Of a DNA stretch of 64,000 nucleotides, positions 55,478 to 62,373 are shown piece by piece (position 1 is the first letter of the stretch; each line of letters opens with the position of its first letter). The DNA comes from Paracoccus aminovorans (lineage in GTDB: Bacteria; Pseudomonadota; Alphaproteobacteria; Rhodobacterales; Rhodobacteraceae): contig NZ_KQ955209.1 of the NCBI RefSeq assembly GCF_001546115.1, positions 682,810 through 746,809 on the forward strand, in the 5' to 3' direction. A program made the position numbers and the translations under genes. The notes beneath the pieces are model-generated. The model had not been told where the DNA came from, did no database searches, and saw only the letters and a program-made list of their open reading frames with translations.

Positions 55478-55831
55478 CTATTTCAGCTTGATCGCGAAAT
55501 GCTTGCGCACCGGCTCCTCGACGACCCAGGTGCCCTTGAAGGTCGGCTCGACCACGAAGGCGTCGCCGGGCGTCAGCGTGACGGGCTCGCCGCCTTCGGG
55601 GGTGATGGTGATGCGGCCCTCGATCAGGTGGACGAATTCGTAGGACTGGTAGCTTGCGTGCCAGGTGCCGGTCGTCGATTCCCAGGTGCCCGAGATCACG
55701 CTGCCATCGGCCGCCGTGTGCTGCACCCAATAGCGCATGCTCGGGTTGCCTTCGACCTTGGTCCAGCCCTCCAGGTCGGTGGTGATGGGCTCGGGGCCGG
55801 GTTCGGGGAAGCGGAAAACCGTGTCGCTCAT
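55478..55831 (-). CDS. Cupin domain protein (DUF861/EutQ-like)
   Basis: 117 residues, a single cupin fold: SVISGTWESTTGTWHASYQS, YEFVHLIEGRITITPEGGEP, VTLTPGDAFVVEPTFKGTW. The histidine/glutamate pattern of cupin motif 1 is reduced (E and H remain), so metal binding is uncertain. It lies upstream of the amidohydrolase on the same strand, 38 nt away. Confidence 0.8.
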   Translation of the reverse strand: MSDTVFRFPEPGPEPITTDLEGWTKVEGNPSMRYWVQHTAADGSVISGTWESTTGTWHASYQSYEFVHLIEGRITITPEGGEPVTLTPGDAFVVEPTFKGTWVVEEPVRKHFAIKLK

Positions 55832-55996
55832 GTCTCTCCTCCTGAGGCGCGCCTTGGGTCAAAGCCTTTGGTAGGCGGCCCCCGCCCGGCGCGCAAGCGG
55901 GATGATCGGATGGGGCCGAAGGGGCTTGGCGAACGGGCGCCGAACCGGCAAAGAAGGGCGGGCGCCCAGGGCGCGGGCAAGGGACAGGACAGGGGC

Positions 55997-56578
55997 ATGG
56001 AGATCCGCAAGGCAAGGGCATCGGATGCCGCCGATCTGGTGCGCTTCATCAACATGGCGGCGGACGACCTGCCGCTGCATTTCTGGCGCAAGACGGTCGG
56101 CCCCGAGGGCGACGCCTGGGCGCTGGGGCAAGAGCGCGCGGCGCGCGAGACGGGGAACTTTTCCTATCGCAACGCCTGGCTGGCCGAGATCGACGGCGCC
56201 GTGGCCGCCTGCCTGCTGGGCTATGCCGCCGAGGCGACGCCCGGGCCGATCGACCCGGACACGCCGCCGCTCTTCGTGCCGCTGCTGGAACTCGAGGCCT
56301 TGGCGCCGGGGTCGTGGTATCTGAACGTCCTGGCCACCTACGAGGGTTTTCGCGGCAGGGGATTGGGCAGCGCCTTGCTGGTGCATGCCGAAACCGTCGC
56401 CGCCGCGGCCGGTCACGCCAGCATCAGCCTGATCGCCGAGGACACGCACCGGGATGCGCTGCGTCTTTATACGGCGAAGGGCTACCGCGAGATCGCCCGC
56501 CGTCCGGTCGTCAAGGACGACTGGGAGGTGGATGCAAGCGAATGGATCCTGTTCACGAAGCCCGTCGCGGCCGGCTGA
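55997..56578 (+). CDS. GNAT-family N-acetyltransferase
   Basis: 193 residues from ATG 55997, preceded by AGGGGC. Conserved acetyl-CoA motif SWYLNVLATYEGFRGRGLGS (R-G-x-G) near residue 118, with ASISLIAEDTHRDALRLYTA and KGYREIARRPVV at the end. The substrate cannot be predicted. A longer upstream frame is antisense to the cupin and not conserved. Confidence 0.85.
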   Translation: MEIRKARASDAADLVRFINMAADDLPLHFWRKTVGPEGDAWALGQERAARETGNFSYRNAWLAEIDGAVAACLLGYAAEATPGPIDPDTPPLFVPLLELEALAPGSWYLNVLATYEGFRGRGLGSALLVHAETVAAAAGHASISLIAEDTHRDALRLYTAKGYREIARRPVVKDDWEVDASEWILFTKPVAAG

Positions 56579-56958
56579 TCCGGCAGCGGAGCCGCATCGC
56601 TGCGCCAGGTGCGGGTTGCGCGCGCAGGCGCGGGTGGGGCGATGGCGGACCTGACGACCGCGGGCGTCGCTACCATGTCCCCTTCGGCGGCACCAAGGGC
56701 AGTTCCCGCCGACCGCGCGGACGGGGCCGCCATGCGGTCAAGACCTGCTGTTGACGGGATGCGCCCGGTTCAGGGCGCAAGAGCTATGGCGATACCGCAG
56801 AAGCGAAGGGCCTCCAGCTGGCGCCAAACCGTCAGTAGCCGACTGCGACATATCCATGCGCCCGGTTGGGGTCCTGGCTCCTTCCGATCCGCGCCTTGGC
56901 CGACAGCTGCCGGCTTCGGCAGGCGAAGGCCGCGTCGGACGACGGGCCGCCCGGCCCT
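56579..56958. other. Intergenic stretch with no recognisable gene
   Basis: About 380 nt between the convergent acetyltransferase and receiver genes. Frames through it give Arg/Ala/Gly-rich translations without family features. No strong terminator hairpin was picked out. Confidence 0.5.
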
Positions 56959-57687
56959 TCAGATGCGGACCGCCGCCAGCCGGTCCTGCACCAGCCCGCT
57001 GATCCGCGCCAGGTCCATCGCCAGCGCCCGGCCCTCGGCATGGTCGCGCGCCAGTGCCGTTGCCGCGTCCTCGAGCATGCGGTCATGGGCCGAGCGCGCC
57101 ACGCCGGCCAGGAAACGGGCGATATACTCGATCGCCTCGGTATCGTCGGCCTGCGACAGGGCGTCGGCGGCATGGCTGAGATCGGCGCGCAACGCCACCG
57201 GATCGGCGGCGATCACGTCGTCGGGCAGAAGCCGCAGCCCCTGCGGCCGCGCCTCGAGCGGCAGGGCCGACAGGATCGCCTGCTGGAACACCGCCAGGCT
57301 TTCGATCGGCTTGACCAGGAAGCCGTCGGCCCCGGCCTGCATCGCGGCCTCGCGATTGTCGGGATCGCCCGAGATGCCCAGGATCACCGGGACGCGCGGC
57401 AGCGCGCCGGCGATGGCGCGGATCATGTCGGCGCCGTTGCCGTCGGGCAGGCCCATGTCGATGATGACCGCGCCGGGCCGGTAGGTCTGGAGATGCCGCA
57501 GGGCCGCGCGGATGCTGTCGGCCCGACGGATGCGTGCGCCGGAGCGCAGGCACAGCAGACGCACCGCCTCGGAGGCGATACGCGAATCCTCGACCACCAG
57601 CACCGTCAGGCCGGTCAGCGGGCGGTTGGGCAGGGTGACCCGCCAGGTGGGGAATTCTTCCTCACCGATTCTGTCCTGTTCCGTCAT
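56959..57687 (-). CDS. Response-regulator receiver protein with a helical C-terminal domain
   Basis: 242 residues. The receiver spans about residues 25-145: LTGLTVLVVEDSRIASEAVR, phosphoacceptor Asp in PGAVIIDMGLPDGNGADMI, and Lys in ADGFLVKPIESL. The N-terminal 25 residues are unrelated. The last 90 residues are helical and Ala/Asp-rich with no DNA-binding motif. It may be a phosphotransfer intermediate or scaffold. No kinase lies beside it. It is transcribed away from mce. Confidence 0.8.
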   Translation of the reverse strand: MTEQDRIGEEEFPTWRVTLPNRPLTGLTVLVVEDSRIASEAVRLLCLRSGARIRRADSIRAALRHLQTYRPGAVIIDMGLPDGNGADMIRAIAGALPRVPVILGISGDPDNREAAMQAGADGFLVKPIESLAVFQQAILSALPLEARPQGLRLLPDDVIAADPVALRADLSHAADALSQADDTEAIEYIARFLAGVARSAHDRMLEDAATALARDHAEGRALAMDLARISGLVQDRLAAVRI

Positions 57688-57823
57688 CGCTAAAATCCTT
57701 ACCGAGAATCATCTTCCAGCTTCAGGATTGCGCGATTCTCCTAAGAAGGCGTTAACGCCCGCGTGTTTTCCTTTCCCCTGTCGCCGGTCCGGCCTAGAAG
57801 GGCGGGAAACGACGGAGGACCAG

Positions 57824-58228
57824 ATGATCGGACGCCTGAACCATGTCGCCATTGCCGTGCCGGACCTTGCCGCCGCGGCCGCGCAATACGAAAACAGCCT
57901 GGGCGCCAGGGTCGGCGCGCCGCAGGACGAGCCCGACCATGGCGTGACCGTGGTCTTCATCGAACTGCCGAACACCAAGATCGAACTGCTCTATCCCTTG
58001 GGCGAGGACAGCCCGATCAAGGGCTTCCTGGACAAGAACCCCTCGGGTGGCATCCATCACATGTGCTTCGAGGTCGAGGACATCCTGGCCGCGCGCGACA
58101 AGCTGAAATCCGAAGGCGCCCGCGTGCTGGGCAATGGCGAGCCCAAGATCGGCGCCCATGGCAAGCCGGTGCTGTTCCTGCATCCCAAGGATTTCAACGG
58201 CTGCCTGATCGAACTGGAGCAGGTCTGA
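57824..58228 (+). CDS. mce: Methylmalonyl-CoA epimerase
   Basis: 134 residues from ATG 57824 (GGAGGAC upstream). VOC-family fold: LNHVAIAVPDLAAAAAQYEN (His metal ligand), VTVVFIELPNTKIELLYPLG (Glu ligand), GGIHHMCFEVEDI (His ligand), and a terminal FNGCLIELEQV. It interconverts (2R)- and (2S)-methylmalonyl-CoA in propionate and ethylmalonyl-CoA metabolism. The DUF1467 gene follows with a 1-nt overlap, as in many Rhodobacteraceae. Confidence 0.93.
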   Translation: MIGRLNHVAIAVPDLAAAAAQYENSLGARVGAPQDEPDHGVTVVFIELPNTKIELLYPLGEDSPIKGFLDKNPSGGIHHMCFEVEDILAARDKLKSEGARVLGNGEPKIGAHGKPVLFLHPKDFNGCLIELEQV

Positions 58229-58488
58229 TGAGCCTGACCGGCGGCATCGTCCTTTATTCGGTGCTGTGGTTCCTGGTGCTGTTCGTGCTGCTGCCGATCG
58301 GCCAGAAAAGCCAGGCCGACGTGGGGCAGGTGACGCCCGGCACGCCGGCCGGCGCGCCGCATGAGCCCAAGCTGAAGAAAAAGCTGATCTGGGCCACGCT
58401 GATCGCGGCGCTGATCTGGGGCGTGATCGCCTATGTCATCATCGGCGGCATCATCACCCGCGCCGATCTCGAGGCCTGGACGCGCTGA
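58228..58488 (+). CDS. DUF1467 family small membrane protein
   Basis: 86 residues with two hydrophobic segments (VLYSVLWFLVLFVLLPIG at the start; IWATLIAALIWGVIAYVIIG later) separated by a polar loop ending in KKK. The stop of mce and this start share one nucleotide (TGATG). Its 3' end overlaps the convergent EI24 gene by 35 nt. Function unknown. Confidence 0.85.
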   Translation: MSLTGGIVLYSVLWFLVLFVLLPIGQKSQADVGQVTPGTPAGAPHEPKLKKKLIWATLIAALIWGVIAYVIIGGIITRADLEAWTR

Positions 58489-59155
58489 TGTGGTAAAGGT
58501 GGGTGAAGCCCGCCGCCGCCAGCACCGGCACCACCACGTTCAGCACCGGCACCGTCAGCAGAAGCGCGATCAGCACCCCCAGCGCCGTGGCCTGCACCGA
58601 CAGGCTGCGGCGCAGTTCGGTCGCCTGCGGCTCGTGCAGGTGGCGCCGGGCGGCCATCTGGAAGAACTCGCGCCCCAGAAGCCAGCCGTTGCCGCCATAG
58701 AACAGCAGCGAGGCAAGCGGCCCCAGGAAGGGCGTCAGCAGCAGCGTGACCAGCGTGACCAGGATCACCGCCCCCATCACCGCCAGCGATTCCCAGAGCC
58801 CGTCCCAGAAATCCACCGGCAGGCCCTTGCTGGCGGGATAATGGATCTCTTCGACCGCCTCCGAGACCCGCTCGGCGAACAGCCCCGAGAAGCCGGCCGC
58901 GACCGGCGCCATCAGGAAGATGCTCAGCAGCGGGAACAGCAGCAGCGAGCTCCAGGACAGCGCGGGCGCCAGCGGCACGGCGCCGATCCAGGGCAGGGTC
59001 AGGCTCTCGGGCGCGAAATGGCCGGCGGCCCAGAAGATCAGCGCCTGCAGCGCCACGAACAAGAGCAGCGTCAGCCCGACGCCAAGCGCCACCACGCCGA
59101 AGATGCGCGGGCGCGCGAGATCGCCCCAGGCCAGGAACAGCGCCTTGAGCACCAT
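58454..59155 (-). CDS. EI24/CysZ-like membrane protein
   Basis: 233 residues, start ATG 59155 sharing one nucleotide with the nitroreductase stop; a GTG one codon earlier is also possible. The N-terminal VLKALFLAWGDLARPRIFGV motif and about five membrane segments (including LLLFPLLSIFLMAPVAAGF and VMGAVILVTLVTLLLTPFLG) fit the EI24 family. It also has the GNGWLLGREFFQMAARRH signature of CysZ-like proteins. A role in sulfate transport is possible but unproven. Confidence 0.83.
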   Translation of the reverse strand: MVLKALFLAWGDLARPRIFGVVALGVGLTLLLFVALQALIFWAAGHFAPESLTLPWIGAVPLAPALSWSSLLLFPLLSIFLMAPVAAGFSGLFAERVSEAVEEIHYPASKGLPVDFWDGLWESLAVMGAVILVTLVTLLLTPFLGPLASLLFYGGNGWLLGREFFQMAARRHLHEPQATELRRSLSVQATALGVLIALLLTVPVLNVVVPVLAAAGFTHLYHISASRPRDRRG

Positions 59156-59721
59156 CACAGGAACGTCGTCTTGGCCGCCACGTCGGGGCGCGGCCGGTCG
59201 GGGGGCGTGGCGCCGCGCTGGCCGATGTGGATCAGGCCGACGATGCGCTCATGCGCGCCGAGCCCCAGATGCGCGCGGGCGAAGTCGGGCTCGGCCGCCG
59301 GTCCGGTCAGCCAGGCCGCGCCATAGCCCGCGGCCAGCGCCGCGTTCAGCAGCTCCAGGCAGACCGCCCCGGCCGAAAGGAACTGCTCCCATTCCGGCAC
59401 CTTGGGGCTGTCGACCGGCGCCGAGACCACCGCGACGATCACCGGCGACGCAAAGGCCGAGCGCGCCTTTTCCGCCGCCGCCGCGTCACCCCCCTGGGTC
59501 GCGACCTGCTGGGCCAGCAGCGGCGCCAGCCGGTCCAGCGTGGCGCGTTCCAGCACCACGAAGCGCCAGGGCTCCAGCTTGCCGTGGTCGGGGACGCGCG
59601 CGGCAAGCTCCAGCAGGGTCATCAACTCGTGGCGGTCCGGCGCGGGGCCGGTCAGCAGCTTCGGCGGGTGCGAGCGGCGCTGGCGCAGAAAGGCCAGGGT
59701 GGCGGGGTCGGTGTGCTGCAT
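59155..59721 (-). CDS. Nitroreductase family protein (YdjA-like)
   Basis: 188 residues. FMN-binding nitroreductase fold: LAFLRQRRSHPPKLLTGPAP, LLELAARVPDHGKLEPWRFV, AAGYGAAWLTGPAAEPDFAR, and GLIHIGQRGATPPDRPRPDV at the end. Short members of this family (YdjA/TdsD type) reduce nitro groups with NAD(P)H. It is the first gene of a two-gene unit with the EI24 protein. Confidence 0.88.
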   Translation of the reverse strand: MQHTDPATLAFLRQRRSHPPKLLTGPAPDRHELMTLLELAARVPDHGKLEPWRFVVLERATLDRLAPLLAQQVATQGGDAAAAEKARSAFASPVIVAVVSAPVDSPKVPEWEQFLSAGAVCLELLNAALAAGYGAAWLTGPAAEPDFARAHLGLGAHERIVGLIHIGQRGATPPDRPRPDVAAKTTFL

Positions 59722-59822
59722 GGCGGGTCTCCGGTGCGCGCTTTTGTCCTTCAGATAGCCACGCAGGCCGGCCGGCGCCAGTCGGGATTGCCTTTTTCGC
59801 CGCGCGGCGCTTGATAAGGCTC

Positions 59823-60071
59823 ATGACCGATCTGCGCCATCTTGCCCGGCCCGGGGCCGAAATCGCCGTGCGGGTCACGCCGCGCGCCTCGCGCAATGCG
59901 GTGCTGCTGGACGGCGAGACGATCCGTGTTCTGGTGACCGTCGTGCCCGAGGACGGCAAGGCCAATGCCGCCGTGGTCAAGCTGCTGGCGAAGGCCCTGG
60001 GCGTCGCCAAGACGCGGCTGGCGCTGCTGCGCGGCGCCAGCTCGCGCGACAAGCTCTTCCGGCTGGATTAG
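59823..60071 (+). CDS. DUF167 (YggU) family protein
   Basis: 82 residues, ATG 59823. Typical sequence: AEIAVRVTPRASRNAVLLDG, VTVVPEDGKANAAVVKLLAK, ALGVAKTRLALLRGASSRDK. Function unknown, conserved across bacteria. It overlaps the convergent 83-residue gene by 4 nt. Confidence 0.88.
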   Translation: MTDLRHLARPGAEIAVRVTPRASRNAVLLDGETIRVLVTVVPEDGKANAAVVKLLAKALGVAKTRLALLRGASSRDKLFRLD

Positions 60072-60319
60072 CGCCGCTCCAGCCGATAGTTGCCCTCGGG
60101 CAGGTTCAGCGCGGCGCGCAATTCCTCGAGCTGCTCGATGGTCAGCAGGATCTGCGAAAGCTCGCCGGTGTCGGGGTCGTATTGCTCGATCACCACCCGG
60201 TCGTCGAAGCTCTGGATCACCACATCCTCGTTCAGCGGCCGTGCGCCGGCCTCGCCCTCGGGCAATTCGTCGATCAGGGTGATGACGGTGGCGTCGAAAT
60301 CGTGCTCGATGGTGAACAT
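60068..60319 (-). CDS. Conserved small acidic protein
   Basis: 83 residues, acidic. IEHDFDATVITLIDELPEGE and VVIQSFDDRVVIEQYDPDTG suggest a small beta-rich domain, followed by a helix (ILLTIEQLEELRAALNL). No known family was recognised. Coding bias and convergent overlap with the DUF167 gene support a real gene. Confidence 0.7.
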   Translation of the reverse strand: MFTIEHDFDATVITLIDELPEGEAGARPLNEDVVIQSFDDRVVIEQYDPDTGELSQILLTIEQLEELRAALNLPEGNYRLERR

Positions 60320-60437
60320 GCGGGCCTTTCCGGTTCAGCTTTCCTCAACAATTGCGTGATAACGCTGCAGGGGCAAGAGCGGGGCTTGGCGCCGTCACGG
60401 GCGGGCGGCTAGAGTGGCAAAAAAGGACAAGCACGGC

Positions 60438-61202
60438 ATGAGGCGGCAGATGGGCAGAACCTGGCAAGCGGCGGCGGCGATTCTGCTGGTCCTGGCGGGC
60501 TGCGTCGCGGCGCCCGTGCCGCAGCCGGGGGCGGGCGCGACACGGCCGCTGCCCGAACTGGCCGCGCCGGCGCCGGACACGCCGGCCGGGGCCCGCGCCT
60601 CGGCCCGGGCCTTCATCGCGGTCATCAACCGGATGGAGCCGGCGGTGGAACGCGAATGCGTGGCGCGCCGCAAGCAGCCGATCAGCTGTGATTTCCAATT
60701 CGTCGTCGACGACCGCCCGGGGCTGGAGCCGAACGCATTCCAGACCGTGGACGCGACCGGACGCCCGGTGATCGGCTTTACCCTGGCCCTGATCGGCGAA
60801 GCGCGCAATGCCGACGAGCTGGCCTTCGTCGTCGGGCATGAGGCCAGCCACCACATCCTGGGCCACATCAACCGCAAGAGCAGCGCCGCCACCATGGGCG
60901 CGGTGATCCTGGGAGGGCTGGCCAGCGCCTATGGCGGCAATGCCGATGCGGTGAAGTCGGCGCAGGATTTCGGCGCCCAGTTCGGCGCCCGCTACTATTC
61001 CAAGGACTGGGAGCTCGAGGCCGACTACCTGGGCGCCATCATCACGCTGAATGCCGGCTTCGATCCGCAGCACGGGGCGCAGTTCTTCGCCCGCATTCCC
61101 GACCCGGGCGACAAGATCATGGGCACGCATCCCTCGAACGTCTCGCGCATGGCGCAGGTTGCGCGGGCGGTGGGCGACTATCGCGCCGGGCGGGTGCGAT
61201 AA
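60438..61202 (+). CDS. M48-family metalloprotease lipoprotein
   Basis: 254 residues from ATG 60438; AAGGA lies 10 nt upstream and a GTG at 60414 would add 8 residues. Lipobox LVLAGC near residue 28 after a basic start marks an outer- or inner-membrane lipoprotein. The zinc site is HEASHHILGH with the downstream Glu in WELEADYLGA. It resembles short periplasmic M48 proteases of the BepA/LoiP kind. It stands as a single gene. Confidence 0.85.
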   Translation: MRRQMGRTWQAAAAILLVLAGCVAAPVPQPGAGATRPLPELAAPAPDTPAGARASARAFIAVINRMEPAVERECVARRKQPISCDFQFVVDDRPGLEPNAFQTVDATGRPVIGFTLALIGEARNADELAFVVGHEASHHILGHINRKSSAATMGAVILGGLASAYGGNADAVKSAQDFGAQFGARYYSKDWELEADYLGAIITLNAGFDPQHGAQFFARIPDPGDKIMGTHPSNVSRMAQVARAVGDYRAGRVR

Positions 61203-61442
61203 TTCCGTCGCTTGTGACATTCCCGCATCACCGGACCGTGATTGCCGAAAACGACAGGTTAACGAAACCTGCAACATTCTTGCGGTTGTGCCGCTGCTCC
61301 CGGAGTCTGATCGGTAATTTTGCCTAGGGACGTCGCGTTCCGAGCAAAAATTCGCTTTCATAGGCGAGAAACTGCCGATAGTTTCCGTTCTGGGTTGTGC
61401 GCCGTTCATGGTCACGAGCGGTTCGGGTTTTTAGGAGCTTTT

Positions 61443-61784
61443 ATGATCGGGGTTATTCTGTGGAGCAGTCCCGCCAAGGAAAAAGCGGTGATCTGGTGCG
61501 AGGATCATGGCGCCTTGGCTTATCTTCAGGGACAAGAAAGCCTGGTTTTTCCCGGCGATTGGCCCGAAGCGGGCGATCTGGTCGAACTTGAGATCGAGAC
61601 GATCAAGGATCTGCGCCACGCGCGCAGCGTGAGCCTCGTCTCGGGCAACAAGCGTTCGGAATTGCCAAGCCTGCTGCGGGGGATCGGCGAAAAGCCCGAA
61701 ATGCCGCGCCCGGTGCTGCGGGTGATCTCGAACCCCGATTCGGGATTGCACGAGCGGCCGCTGAAAATCGCGGCCGCCCGCTAA
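61443..61784 (+). CDS. Hypothetical conserved protein
   Basis: 113 residues from ATG 61443, preceded by TAGGAG. Starts MIGVILWSSPAKEKAVIWCE, with DWPEAGDLVELEIETIKDLR in the middle and a basic end. A possible small beta-barrel (cold-shock- or TRAM-like). No family was recognised by eye. About 240 nt of promoter-like intergenic DNA precede it. Convergent with ilvN, 6 nt apart. Confidence 0.7.
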   Translation: MIGVILWSSPAKEKAVIWCEDHGALAYLQGQESLVFPGDWPEAGDLVELEIETIKDLRHARSVSLVSGNKRSELPSLLRGIGEKPEMPRPVLRVISNPDSGLHERPLKIAAAR

Positions 61785-61790
61785 GGCGAA

Positions 61791-62351
61791 TCAGGCGCCG
61801 CGCGCCAGCGCGGCGACCCCGGTGCGGGCCTGGTCGGACAGGCCCAGCGGCCGCATCAGCTCGGCGAAGGCGTCCAGTTTCTCGGACGTGCCGGTGATCT
61901 CGAAGACAAAGCTTTCCAGCGTCGAATCGACCACGCTGGCGCGAAAGATCTCGGCAATGCGCAGCGCCTCGACGCGCTTCTCGCCCTTGCCCGCCACCTT
62001 GAACAGACCCAGTTCCCGCTCGACGCTGCGGCCCTCGACGGTCAGGTCGTGCACGTCATGCACCGGCACGATGCGGCCAAGCTGCGCCTTGATCTGCTCG
62101 ATCACCGCCGGCGTGCCGCGCGTCACGATGGTGATGCGCGAGCGGTGGCCCAGGTGATCGACCTCGGCCACGGTCAGGCTGTCGATGTTGTAGCCCCGGC
62201 CCGAGAACAGGCCGATGACCCGCGCCAGCACGCCTGGCTCGTTTTCCACCAGGACCGCCAGCGTGTGCGATTCGATGATCTCGGCGTTGGGGTCGCGCAG
62301 GTCATAGGCCGAATGGCTGGATGCGCCCTTCTGGATATTCAGTGCCGCCAT
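61791..62351 (-). CDS. ilvN: Acetolactate synthase small regulatory subunit
   Basis: 186 residues. ACT domain at the N-terminus (HTLAVLVENEPGVLARVIGL, FSGRGYNIDSLTVAEVDHLG, SRITIVTRGTPAVIEQIKAQ) and the C-terminal IlvN domain (AEIFRASVVDSTLESFVFEI, then DAFAELMRPLG). It gives valine feedback control to the large subunit encoded 22 nt upstream on the same strand, in the usual ilvB-ilvN order. Confidence 0.94.
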   Translation of the reverse strand: MAALNIQKGASSHSAYDLRDPNAEIIESHTLAVLVENEPGVLARVIGLFSGRGYNIDSLTVAEVDHLGHRSRITIVTRGTPAVIEQIKAQLGRIVPVHDVHDLTVEGRSVERELGLFKVAGKGEKRVEALRIAEIFRASVVDSTLESFVFEITGTSEKLDAFAELMRPLGLSDQARTGVAALARGA

Positions 62352-62373
62352 GTTCTTCTCGCTTTCCTAAAAC

